The notes under the pieces are model-generated. The model had not been told where the DNA came from and did no database searches. It was given only the letters and a program-made list of their open reading frames with translations. Below, piece after piece: positions 1 through 7,731 of a DNA stretch of 15,974 nt. Origin of the DNA: Acholeplasmataceae bacterium (GTDB lineage: Bacteria; Bacillota; Negativicutes; Acidaminococcales; Acidaminococcaceae); assembly GCA_012719555.1 (NCBI GenBank), contig JAAYAE010000175.1, positions 1-15,974 on the forward strand. Reading direction: 5' to 3'. The first letter of the stretch is position 1, and the number at the start of each line of letters is the position of its first letter. Position numbers and translations under genes: made by a program.

Positions 1-33
1 ATTCTATCTGTATAGTATATCAAATTTCCACAT

Positions 34-71
34 AAAAAAATACCGTTACAACAAGAGTAACGGTATTTTTT
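34..71 (-). terminator. Bidirectional rho-independent terminator after tolC
   Basis: A perfect 9-bp stem (TACCGTTAC at 41-49 with GTAACGGTA at 57-65) encloses a 7-nt loop. It is flanked by A7 on the left (34-40) and T6 on the right (66-71), so it can end transcription from either side. It lies about 13 bp past the tolC stop and should end the mla-tolC transcripts. Confidence 0.92.
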
Positions 72-83
72 AAATATTTTCAA

Positions 84-1385
84 TTAATCCACCAATACTG
101 GAACGCCCATTGCCTTCTCTAACTTAGCATGAGATGTATTATAATCATACAAAGCTTGAATATAATTGTTCTTGGCGGTAGTTAACGACACTTGTGCATC
201 AATAACGTCTGTATTAGTCCCAACGCCTGCTTGATATCGTACTAAAGCTATTTTGTATGCTTCTTCGGCTTCCGCTATTGCTACAGAAGTAGTACTAATA
301 CGTTTTTCTGCTTCACGCAAACTCAAATAATAAGTACGAACTTCCAGTTGAACACTATCGGTAGTTTGGCGGTAAGTTTCTTCTGCATTTACCACGTCTG
401 CTTTAGCAGCCGCCACCTTAGCTGCGGTTACTCCATAATCCCAAACATTCATAGATACAGTAACACCAACTGCCCATTGATCATTTTTGGTAGCCGGCCA
501 CGCATTATTGGCCCACCCAGTAGAAGCTTCCAAACCCACCGTTGGCATATTTCCGGCATTTGCTATCTTTTGTGCAGCCTTATAAAGAGCAACGCTTGCT
601 TCCGCCTGATGAATTTCCGGGCGATTAGTCATGGCATAGGTTAAGCAATTATCCAAAGTATAATTATAAGGTTTATATTCCAACCCTTCGCTAACACTAA
701 GATTAGTAGAAATAGGCAGTCCTATTATATTATTTAAAGTTGCCACGGCCACATCATAAGTATTTTTTGCCTTAGTAAGTGTTTGCTCAGCATTTGCTAA
801 TTCCACCTGACTACGAAGCACATCGATTTTTGCTACTACTCCCACATTAAATTGAGCCTGGGTGTTCTTTAAATGTTCTGCCAATTGGTCAACAGATTCT
901 TTATTCAAGGTAACTGTATTCGCAGCTTCTAAAACGGAATAATAGCCATTGGTAGCATTTAATTTAGTCGCCTGATATGACTCATCCATACCATATTTGT
1001 AATATTCATAATTTTTACTGGCCTTATCTATAGCTCCAGAAAGCGCACCACCTGAATAAATAGGAAAATCAACGGTAAACCCATTTTTAAAAGTACCTGA
1101 AGGACCATTACCATCACCATTTACATAATGATAGTAACCACCACGTTTATTACTGCTGCTAGCAGTAATGCTCCCCCAGCGAGCACTCTTAGCCTGATCT
1201 TTTACAGCTTTAGCATTTGCCAGTTCAGCATTGGAAATTTTTATTGTAGAATTATTCACTAAAGCCATGTGCACAGCTTTGTCTAAATTTAGCTCCATTG
1301 TAGCTGCAAATGCAGTTTGCACTGTTAAAGCACTTAACATTAATGCGGCTACAAGCGTTTTTTTTGTTATATGATTTTTTACCAT
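84..1385 (-). CDS. tolC: TolC-family outer-membrane efflux protein
   Basis: Predicted outer-membrane channel of the TolC/OEP family, which forms trimeric beta-barrel plus alpha-helical tunnels that carry substrates from inner-membrane pumps to the outside. The protein has 433 residues, usual for the family. An N-terminal signal peptide has a basic start, a hydrophobic core and an AFA-A cleavage site near residue 27. The rest shows two helical OEP repeats rich in Ala, Asn and Gln, with typical end-of-domain phrases such as RYQAGVGTNTDVIDAQ. I chose the ATG at 1385 because it has an AGGAGG Shine-Dalgarno 7 nt upstream; an ATG seven codons earlier (1406) would put that site inside the gene. It follows mlaD by 81 bp and has its own promoter. 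Negativicutes often carry tolC directly after mlaEFD. It may also serve the RND pump at 4687-8837, which lacks its own channel gene; that link is inference. Confidence 0.93.
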   Translation of the reverse strand: MVKNHITKKTLVAALMLSALTVQTAFAATMELNLDKAVHMALVNNSTIKISNAELANAKAVKDQAKSARWGSITASSSNKRGGYYHYVNGDGNGPSGTFKNGFTVDFPIYSGGALSGAIDKASKNYEYYKYGMDESYQATKLNATNGYYSVLEAANTVTLNKESVDQLAEHLKNTQAQFNVGVVAKIDVLRSQVELANAEQTLTKAKNTYDVAVATLNNIIGLPISTNLSVSEGLEYKPYNYTLDNCLTYAMTNRPEIHQAEASVALYKAAQKIANAGNMPTVGLEASTGWANNAWPATKNDQWAVGVTVSMNVWDYGVTAAKVAAAKADVVNAEETYRQTTDSVQLEVRTYYLSLREAEKRISTTSVAIAEAEEAYKIALVRYQAGVGTNTDVIDAQVSLTTAKNNYIQALYDYNTSHAKLEKAMGVPVLVD

Positions 1386-1406
1386 TTTAGCTCCTCCTGT
1401 TGGCAC

Positions 1407-1420
1407 TGACTAAATAGTCA
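1407..1420. promoter_or_regulatory. Palindrome in the tolC leader, possible operator
   Basis: TGACTAAATAGTCA is a perfect inverted repeat with 6-bp arms and a 2-bp centre. It lies just downstream of the tolC -10 box, at roughly +4 to +17, where a bound repressor would block initiation. The half-site TGACT also begins the palindromes at 8861 and 9554, but the arms here are 2 bp closer together, so a shared regulator is uncertain. Confidence 0.35.
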
Positions 1421-1430
1421 ATATAGATAG

Positions 1431-1459
1431 ATTATAGTGATTTCTTTACCTAAAGTCAA
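1431..1459 (-). promoter_or_regulatory. Near-consensus sigma-A promoter of tolC
   Basis: On the minus strand a -35 box TTGACT (1459-1454) is followed by a 17-nt spacer and a perfect -10 box TATAAT (1436-1431). It sits in the 81-bp gap between mlaD and tolC and should give tolC strong transcription independent of the mla promoter. Confidence 0.88.
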
Positions 1460-1466
1460 CTTTATA

Positions 1467-2723
1467 TTAAAAATAGCTACGAACACCAAGATAAGTTGTA
1501 TCTGAACCATGCTTGCTAATATTCATACTTTGAGCAATTAAAGAAAAATTCCTAGTCAGCGCCAATTCGCCGCCAAGCCTTAGTTTGGTATCATTAAAAT
1601 CGTAAACATCAGTAAACAACTTAAAATTCTTACTAAGGTTATAATCCATACCTACGCCAAAATACCCCTGCATCAAGCCGGCACGAACACCAAAAGCAGA
1701 GTTTAGCTTTCTCCCGTAGTGCAAATCAAATTTAGTATCATCTCCTATATCTGCGCCACCTATATATACAAAACTATTATCTTGCAAGGGAAGTCTTACC
1801 CCCATATCTGTACGCCATTTGCTATTTTTACCATTGTACATAACATCTGCCTGCGCTTTAGCATCTGCGACAATGCCAAGCATTTTATTAGCTTTTTCAC
1901 TAGTCTCTTTGGCATTATGAATAGTAGCTTTTAAATCGCTTTTGGTCTGTGGATCTGTAACAACGCCCTGCAACGAAGTTGCCATTTCTTCAATACGTTT
2001 ACTAGCAGTAGCCATGTTTGCAGCCATTTCAGAAAGGTTTCTTCCTGTAGCTCCATTATTATCTGCACCAGACATAATGCTGTTCATATGAGCCGCCATC
2101 TCACTCATGTCATGCACCATCTGTGAAATTTCTTGTTGGTTTTCAGAGGCTAAATCAGCCATAACCTTACTAAAGGTATTTAAGTTTTTGCTAATAGCGC
2201 TAGCATTTAAGAAACCATCTCTCATAGATTTTTGCACATCTTTATCCCCGAAAACATTATTAAAAGCATCGGCAATTCCTTCTAATTTGGCCAAAACTTT
2301 AGTAGAAGACTCCATGAAATCATCTAGCCCTTGAGCTTTAACGCCTAAAACTTCTTCCTTATCTTTGTAATACTCCCCATTAGCACGCTTTGGTGGGTCA
2401 ACAGTTACAAATTTTGTGCCCATTACGCCATCCATACCAATCGAAAAGCGTGAATTACGAGGTATTTTTGTTTTAGCATCAATTTTTAAAATAGCTCTAA
2501 CTTTAGTACCATTCACCTGTATATCTTGTACTTTACCTATAGGGACACCGGCAAAACGCACTTCATTGCCAAACTTTAGTCCGCTTACTTGGTCATAAAT
2601 TACATTAATGACATAGCCACTTCCTGCAAAATTTAAAACACCTAGGAAAGAAATTATCATTATAAAAAGAGCCAAGCCGGCTATTGTTAACGCTCCCACT
2701 TTTACATCATTTTTCGCATTCAC
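1467..2723 (-). CDS. mlaD: Elongated MlaD: MCE-domain lipid transport protein with C-terminal beta-barrel
   Basis: Substrate-binding and bridging subunit of a phospholipid ABC transporter. Of 418 residues, 8-32 form a single membrane anchor, about 35-111 an MCE/MlaD domain (including VSGLKFGNEVRFAGVPIGKV), about 135-295 a long Met/Ala-rich helical stretch, and about 298-418 a run of short amphipathic strands rich in Gly and aromatics that ends in Phe. A terminal Phe is the usual signal of outer-membrane barrel proteins. E. coli MlaD is only about 180 residues. The same architecture is known from Veillonella parvula, where MlaD is proposed to span the periplasm and replace MlaA and MlaC. The start chosen is GTG at 2723, with GAAGGAG about 10 nt upstream; this overlaps mlaF by 17 bp. 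An in-frame extension to 2765 would add residues upstream of the membrane anchor and lacks that SD. Confidence 0.9.
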   Translation of the reverse strand: MNAKNDVKVGALTIAGLALFIMIISFLGVLNFAGSGYVINVIYDQVSGLKFGNEVRFAGVPIGKVQDIQVNGTKVRAILKIDAKTKIPRNSRFSIGMDGVMGTKFVTVDPPKRANGEYYKDKEEVLGVKAQGLDDFMESSTKVLAKLEGIADAFNNVFGDKDVQKSMRDGFLNASAISKNLNTFSKVMADLASENQQEISQMVHDMSEMAAHMNSIMSGADNNGATGRNLSEMAANMATASKRIEEMATSLQGVVTDPQTKSDLKATIHNAKETSEKANKMLGIVADAKAQADVMYNGKNSKWRTDMGVRLPLQDNSFVYIGGADIGDDTKFDLHYGRKLNSAFGVRAGLMQGYFGVGMDYNLSKNFKLFTDVYDFNDTKLRLGGELALTRNFSLIAQSMNISKHGSDTTYLGVRSYF

Positions 2724-3492
2724 CGCTAGCACACTCCTTCCGTTTCTTTTCCACAAACAACTCACCCCGGATAAACTGTTGTACTAAGTGATTTGAACTT
2801 TTTTTAATTTGTTCAACAGTCCCCATAGCTTCAATATGTCCCGCGTTTAGCATGGCTATTTTATCTGCAGCCATAAAAGCTGACGCCATATCATGTGTTA
2901 CTAAAAGAGACGTTACTCCTAAAGTCGCTTTTGTATTCAAAATTAATTCACTAATAATATTTGCCATTATTGGGTCTAAACCCGCTGTTGGCTCATCATA
3001 AAGAACTATATCAGGTTCTAAGGCAATAGCTCTAGCTAGACTCACCCTTTTCTTCATGCCTCCGGATAAGACAGCAGGATAAGATTTCTCAGTGCCGGGC
3101 AATCCTACCATATCCAACATTCTAGTAACTATTTCGTGAATTTCTTTATCACTTTTAGTTGTGTGCTGACGTAATCCAAAAGCAACGTTTTCGCCAACAT
3201 CCAAAAAATCGAACAGCGCTGAATATTGAAAAACCATCCCCATATCCTTCCGCAATTCGTTCCACTCATCTTCTGTGAAATCACATACATTATGACCTTT
3301 GATAATAATACGACCACTGTCAGGTGTTAAAAGACCGATGAGCAGTTTAAGTACGGTGCTTTTACCACACCCACTAGGCCCAATAACTGCCAAAGTTTCT
3401 CCTGCATAAACGTTAAAACTAACTTTGTCCAAGATAATCTTAGGGCCAAATGACATACTAACTTCTTGGAACTGTATAATCGGTTCTGCCAC
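2707..3492 (-). CDS. mlaF: MlaF-type ABC transporter ATPase
   Basis: Cytoplasmic ATPase powering the MlaE permease. The protein has 261 residues, normal for MlaF. Visible motifs are Walker A GPSGCGKST (38-46), the Q-loop glutamine (89), the signature LSGGM (142-146), Walker B with catalytic Glu in VLYDEP (163-168), and the switch His in VTHD (200). The C-terminal extension after about residue 230 (HLVQQFIRGE) is typical of MlaF/TtgA2-like ATPases rather than drug exporters. Translation starts at GTG (3492), only 3 nt after the mlaE stop, with a G-rich SD 7 nt upstream, so it is co-translated with mlaE. Its 3' end overlaps mlaD by 17 bp. Confidence 0.94.
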   Translation of the reverse strand: MAEPIIQFQEVSMSFGPKIILDKVSFNVYAGETLAVIGPSGCGKSTVLKLLIGLLTPDSGRIIIKGHNVCDFTEDEWNELRKDMGMVFQYSALFDFLDVGENVAFGLRQHTTKSDKEIHEIVTRMLDMVGLPGTEKSYPAVLSGGMKKRVSLARAIALEPDIVLYDEPTAGLDPIMANIISELILNTKATLGVTSLLVTHDMASAFMAADKIAMLNAGHIEAMGTVEQIKKSSNHLVQQFIRGELFVEKKRKECASGECEK

Positions 3493-3495
3493 CTT

Positions 3496-4284
3496 TTAAC
3501 CCCCCTGCACAAACAAAATCACGGACAGAAAATAGTTCGTGACAAAAATCAAAATTATAGATAACACCACAGAAGCTGTGGTAGCAATACCAACGCCCTC
3601 AGCCCCTTGTTGAGCACCAAGGCCCTTGTGGCAGCCTACAATAGCAATAATAGCACCGAAAAAGCCCCCTTTAATCATACCTCCAACGAGATCCCAGGGT
3701 TCAGTAAACACACGAATAGAATCAATATAGGCATAACTACTTATATCAGCATAGTTAGTTGCTACTATCCATCCCCCTACACTGCCTACCACATTAGCAA
3801 AAATAATAAGTATGGGAAGCATAAGAACAATAGCAATAAAGCGGGGCACAACTAGATAAGAAATAGGATTAGTAGCCATAACTCTAAGAGCGTCTATTTG
3901 TTCAGTTACCTTCATAGTGCCAATTTCAGCAGCTATTGCGGCTCCTATACGTCCGGCAACAACTACGCCTGCTAAGACAGGAGCCAATTCACGCCCCATA
4001 GCAATAGCAACTATACCCCCAACAGAATTAGCGGCACCAAAACGCACAAACTCCTTAGCAGTTTGCACGGCTAAAACCATCCCTGTACACATGGTGGTAA
4101 CGACAACTATGGGCAGTGAATCAGTACCCAATTTTGCCATTTGCCGCACCGTTTCTGCCACATTAGCTTCCCGCAAGCGATGGCAAGTCTCCAAAAAAAG
4201 ATTAACTATCTTGCCTGTACTTGCACAAGCTTTTATTATGAACTTTCCTACATATTCACAAAGTAAAGTAAAGTTCTTATCCAT
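3496..4284 (-). CDS. mlaE: MlaE-family phospholipid ABC transporter permease
   Basis: Inner-membrane permease of the Mla/MCE lipid transporter. The 262-residue product is fully family-length, with several hydrophobic segments (roughly 55-75, 88-108, 145-172, 200-217 and 235-260). It contains the family's conserved cytoplasmic block RELAPVLAG (98-106) followed by GRIGAAIAAEIG and MKVTEQIDAL (111-133), which contacts the ATPase, and GAEGVGIATTASVV (227-240) near the end. The ATG at 4284 has AAGGAG 5 nt upstream. It is the first gene of mlaE-mlaF-mlaD and has a good promoter in front. No STAS-domain mlaB gene is present, which agrees with the minimal EFD set seen in Negativicutes. Confidence 0.94.
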   Translation of the reverse strand: MDKNFTLLCEYVGKFIIKACASTGKIVNLFLETCHRLREANVAETVRQMAKLGTDSLPIVVVTTMCTGMVLAVQTAKEFVRFGAANSVGGIVAIAMGRELAPVLAGVVVAGRIGAAIAAEIGTMKVTEQIDALRVMATNPISYLVVPRFIAIVLMLPILIIFANVVGSVGGWIVATNYADISSYAYIDSIRVFTEPWDLVGGMIKGGFFGAIIAIVGCHKGLGAQQGAEGVGIATTASVVLSIILIFVTNYFLSVILFVQGG

Positions 4285-4319
4285 AAAGTCTCCTTAATAA
4301 ACATAATGCTACACGTATC

Positions 4320-4349
4320 ATTATACTTCATTCCAACGGATTTTTCCAA
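4320..4349 (-). promoter_or_regulatory. Probable promoter of mlaEFD
   Basis: A perfect -10 TATAAT (4325-4320) is preceded by an 18-nt spacer and a moderate -35 TTGGAA (4349-4344). The start would be about 30 nt upstream of the mlaE ATG. A short inverted repeat (ATAATG 4303-4308 with CATTAT 4319-4324) overlaps the -10 region; it could be an operator but is weak and AT-rich. Confidence 0.72.
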
Positions 4350-4357
4350 AATAATTT

Positions 4358-4434
4358 AAAAAAGGTATTGCGGTGATGTAACACGCCTATCTTCAATTGC
4401 GTCAGCAAATTTGTTGAAAGTCCATCACCGCAAT
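4358..4434 (-). terminator. Long-loop stem followed by T6; structured terminator or RNA 3' end
   Basis: A perfect 12-bp stem (ATTGCGGTGATG at 4367-4378 with CATCACCGCAAT at 4423-4434) encloses 44 nt. On the minus strand the stem is followed after ACC by TTTTTT (4363-4358), the order expected for termination of minus-strand transcription. The loop can fold further (TTTCAA with TTGAAG, and TTGC with GCAA around TGAC). A 44-nt loop is unusually long for a plain terminator, so it may be the 3' end of a structured RNA. It lies about 250 nt past the RND stop and just upstream of the mlaE promoter. Confidence 0.6.
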
Positions 4435-4686
4435 TATAAAAACAAATAACCTAACTTTTATAAATATACCCCAAACCACTGTCATACAAAATCAGTTTGC
4501 AACCGGACAATTCTATGGTTCCAAATTCTTCTTTATCATCACCAAAACAACATCTGTCTTTTTTGATACCTTATGGGCATAAACCAAGACGTACAGAACC
4601 CAATTAATACTTAGCCTTTCCCCTACAACAACACAAACTTTAAGCCATATCGCTTTGATTTCTTACAATCACATTTGACAAATCTG
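4435..4686. other. Gene-poor stretch between the RND pump and the long hairpin
   Basis: Together with the hairpin and the mlaE promoter this belongs to a gap of about 400 bp without a convincing gene. No reading frame here has both a start codon and a good SD. On the minus strand a 49-codon open stretch (4662-4516, ending at the TAG at 4513-4515) and a second stretch one frame back (ending at the TAG at 4451-4453) meet at AAAAAAG (4564-4558); the joined reading has about 70 residues and no ATG. A palindrome with arms TTGACA and TGTCAA (4675-4690) overlaps the RND stop codon. It could be a decayed gene or the body of a small RNA; I recognise no family. Confidence 0.4.
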
Positions 4687-7600
4687 TCAATTTTCTTCTT
4701 TAACTTTGAACCACATAGCATACATTGCCGGTAGGACAAACAAGGTTAAAAATGTTGCTATCAAAAGGCCGCCTGCAATTGCCACTGCCATAGGTCCCCA
4801 AAAGGGGCTTGCAATCAATGGAAGCATTCCCAATATTGCCGCCGCAGCTGTTAGCATAATTGGCCGCAGCCTTAGAACTGCTGAATTAATGATTGCGTTC
4901 CACGGCGATTGTCCTTCTTTCATATGCTGCTCTATTTGGTCAATAAGAATTACCGAATTTCTTATGATCATACCTGATAGCGCCAATATTCCTAATTCAG
5001 CCACAAACCCTAAAGGGCGCTGGGTCAGTAATAATGAAATACTGACGCCTATCATACCAAGTGGCGCCGTTAAGGCGGCTAGCATAGCTAGAGATACTTT
5101 TTGCAGCTGAACCATAAGCAGCGTAATAATCACTATAATCATCATAGGCACCGGCTGCATAAGCAACGCTGTTGACTGCACACTTTTTTCCATATAGCCA
5201 CCAGGCTCAATAGTGTACCCAGGTGGCATACTAGCCTTTAAGTTTTGCAGTTCGTCATAGATTTTGGCAGTTGCATCATTACCCGTTATTGTACCGTTAA
5301 CATCGGCACGAACTGTGATTGTAGGTTTCAAATTGCGGCGCCAAATCAAGCCATCCTCACCCGCATAGCTAATATTGGCAATTTGTGCAAGCGGAACATA
5401 CTTTCCATTGCCTATATGAACAGGCATATCTTTGATAGATGCTAAATCTTTCCTGTTCTGGGCATCCAAACGGAAAGTGATGTCGATAGTCCTGTCAGCC
5501 TGTCGAAACTCTGCCAAAGGAGCCCCGGACAATTGAGTCTGCAAATCTAATGCCAGACTATGGCTATCAATCCCAAGCATCCTAGCTTTGCCTTGATCTA
5601 TATCCAGATGCATAACTTTACTCATTTCATTCCAGTCATAATTTATATTTTTCAGCTGCTGATTTTCTGACATAACCCGTCCTACTTCTTTTGCCAAAGC
5701 ACGCACTTTATTATGATCATCGCCTGAAACACGAATCATAACGGGATAGGCAACAGGCGGACCCGTCTGAATAACTTTTGTGAATCCCTGTACATTTTCA
5801 AACTCATCATTAAAAAGCTGATTAATCTTATTGTCCAGTCTCTGCCTAGCAGCAACATTTTTCGTAGTAATTACGAACTGGCAATAATTATCCATGGGCA
5901 ATACCGGTTCCAGGGTTAGAACAAAGCGCGGAGATCCCTCTCCTACATAATAGCTGTAATTAACTATATCCGGATCATCCTTTAGGTAGTCAGACATACG
6001 TTGAGCTTGCTCTGCTGTTGCCTTGATAGAAGCCCCACGTGGCAAAGTCATTTCAGCAATGAGCTCCGGTCTGGTGGAAGGTGGAAAAAATTCACTTTTT
6101 ACAAAACTCATCAGAACAATTGCTCCCGCAAAGCAAGCTACCGTTATCAGCAATACTAATTTTCTTTTTCTGAGACACCATGACAAAAGCTTTTTGAATA
6201 CTTTATAAAATTTTTTATCATAAGGATCATGATTTTCTACAACTATTTTCGGTTTCATCAGTAAAATTCCCAAAAGCGGCACTACCAAAACCGATACCAG
6301 CCAGGAAATAAGCAAAGCAATAGAAACTACCACAAAAATACTGTTGGTGAACTCCGCAGCGTTACCCTTGGAAAACCCTATAGGAATGAAGCCGGCACAA
6401 GTAACCAAGGTTCCTGTCAGCATGGGAAATGAAGTTGCCGTGTAAGCAAAACATGCAGCCTTGGAACGTTCCCAACCTTCTTCCATTTTCACACTCATCA
6501 TTTCCACAGAAATAATCGCATCATCAACCAGCAAGCCCAAAGAAATAATAAGTGCTCCCAGTGATACTTTGTGCAAGCCTATCCCCAGCCCATACATAGC
6601 AGCAAAAACGCCGGCAATAACTAAAGGAATACTCAAGGCCACCACCACACCCGTCCTATAGCCCAGACTCAGGAAGCTGACAATCAGAACTATGACTACT
6701 GCCTCAAATAACGATTTTACAAATTCATGGATAGATTCTTTTACCACTTTTGGCTGATTAGACACTTGGTCAAGTTGCAAACCATAAGGAAGTTCCTTTT
6801 CTATCTGCGCAACTTTGCTGTCTAGATCATCGCCCAGCTGTAAAATATTACCGCCTTTGTCCATTGAGAGGGCAATGCCTATAGCCGGTTGACCATTATA
6901 ATACATTTGCGGCTCCTTAGGATCGGAATAACCACTTTTAATATTCGCAATGTCTTCCAAAGCAAAAGTTCGTCCATTAGCTCTAATAGGTATTTTCTTC
7001 AAATCTTCAAGGTTTTTAAACATACCGGAAAAACGCAAATAGACATTATCCTGAGAAGTCTCCAGCATGCCGGAAGGAGTCATGGCATTCTGTCCTGAAA
7101 TAGTGCTTGCTATCAACGCAGGATCAATGCCAAGCTGCGCCAATTTGCTGCTTTCAATTTCTACATAGACCTTCTCTTCCTGAACGCCTATCAGCTCAAC
7201 TTTTTTAACATTTTTGACAGTTAGCAACTCACGCCGGATTTTTTCTGCATTGCTGCGCATTTCTTCATAAGAAAAACCATCGCTGGTCAACGCATAAATG
7301 CTTCCGTACACATCATCAAACCGGTCGTTGAAATACAAACCCTGCACCTCTGTAGGCAGCGTACTCTTCATATCGTTGACAAGATTACGTACTTCCAGCC
7401 AAGTAGGCCTTACATCTTTTTCCGGCACCGTTTCTTTCAAATAAACAAAAATGACCGCCTGCCCAGGTTTAGAATAACTGGAAATATAATCTATCCCAGG
7501 TGTATCCTGAAGTTTCTTTTCAATTTTATCTGTTACCTGCTCCTCTACCTGCGCGGCACTAGCACCTGGCCAAACAGCCGAGACAACCATTTGCCTGATT

Positions 7601-7731
7601 ACAAAATCCGGGTCCTCCATCCTGCCAAGGTTCTGGTAAGAATATACGCCCATTAAAAAAATCGCAGCCATAAAGTAATAGATGAGCTGCTTATGTTTGA
7701 GCGCCCATCCTGTTAAATTGAAAGATTTCAT
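4687..7731 (-). CDS. RND-family efflux pump, inner-membrane permease
   Basis: Proton-driven tripartite efflux pump subunit of the HAE-RND (AcrB/TriC-like) type; substrate unknown. Its 1014 residues match the family. The layout is TM1 (about 12-32), first periplasmic porter/docking loop (33-340), TM2-TM6 (341-495), TM7 (about 525-545), second periplasmic loop (546-855) and TM8-TM12 (856-1007). The TM4 proton-relay pair Asp403-Asp404 is present (SLGLLVDDAII). In TM10 the position of AcrB Lys940 appears to be Arg924 (MIIRNSVILI), as far as an alignment by eye shows. The early RMEDPDF motif suggests a TriC-like clade. The ATG overlaps the adaptor's TGA (ATGA, 7731-7728), so the two are translationally coupled. 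No outer-membrane channel follows directly; the nearest is tolC at 84-1385. GC appears somewhat higher by eye than in the flanking genes. Confidence 0.94.
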   Translation of the reverse strand: MKSFNLTGWALKHKQLIYYFMAAIFLMGVYSYQNLGRMEDPDFVIRQMVVSAVWPGASAAQVEEQVTDKIEKKLQDTPGIDYISSYSKPGQAVIFVYLKETVPEKDVRPTWLEVRNLVNDMKSTLPTEVQGLYFNDRFDDVYGSIYALTSDGFSYEEMRSNAEKIRRELLTVKNVKKVELIGVQEEKVYVEIESSKLAQLGIDPALIASTISGQNAMTPSGMLETSQDNVYLRFSGMFKNLEDLKKIPIRANGRTFALEDIANIKSGYSDPKEPQMYYNGQPAIGIALSMDKGGNILQLGDDLDSKVAQIEKELPYGLQLDQVSNQPKVVKESIHEFVKSLFEAVVIVLIVSFLSLGYRTGVVVALSIPLVIAGVFAAMYGLGIGLHKVSLGALIISLGLLVDDAIISVEMMSVKMEEGWERSKAACFAYTATSFPMLTGTLVTCAGFIPIGFSKGNAAEFTNSIFVVVSIALLISWLVSVLVVPLLGILLMKPKIVVENHDPYDKKFYKVFKKLLSWCLRKRKLVLLITVACFAGAIVLMSFVKSEFFPPSTRPELIAEMTLPRGASIKATAEQAQRMSDYLKDDPDIVNYSYYVGEGSPRFVLTLEPVLPMDNYCQFVITTKNVAARQRLDNKINQLFNDEFENVQGFTKVIQTGPPVAYPVMIRVSGDDHNKVRALAKEVGRVMSENQQLKNINYDWNEMSKVMHLDIDQGKARMLGIDSHSLALDLQTQLSGAPLAEFRQADRTIDITFRLDAQNRKDLASIKDMPVHIGNGKYVPLAQIANISYAGEDGLIWRRNLKPTITVRADVNGTITGNDATAKIYDELQNLKASMPPGYTIEPGGYMEKSVQSTALLMQPVPMMIIVIITLLMVQLQKVSLAMLAALTAPLGMIGVSISLLLTQRPLGFVAELGILALSGMIIRNSVILIDQIEQHMKEGQSPWNAIINSAVLRLRPIMLTAAAAILGMLPLIASPFWGPMAVAIAGGLLIATFLTLFVLPAMYAMWFKVKEEN

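Noticed and set aside
348..644. 98-codon open frame on the plus strand inside tolC
   Set aside because: It lies wholly opposite a well-supported gene, has no SD, and its Cys/Ser/Ile-rich composition is typical of an antisense shadow.
3917..4297. 126-codon plus-strand open frame opposite mlaE
   Set aside because: The Ala/Thr/Pro-rich product mirrors the codons of the MlaE membrane segments; no SD and no independent support.
4367..4434. Integron attC site or mobile-element end at the long hairpin
   Set aside because: The arms lack attC core motifs, no integrase or transposase is nearby, and the T6 tail on the minus strand fits transcription termination better.
4706..5110. 134-codon plus-strand open frame opposite the RND pump
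   Set aside because: It is an antisense shadow of conserved TM8-TM12 codons, without an SD or recognisable domain.
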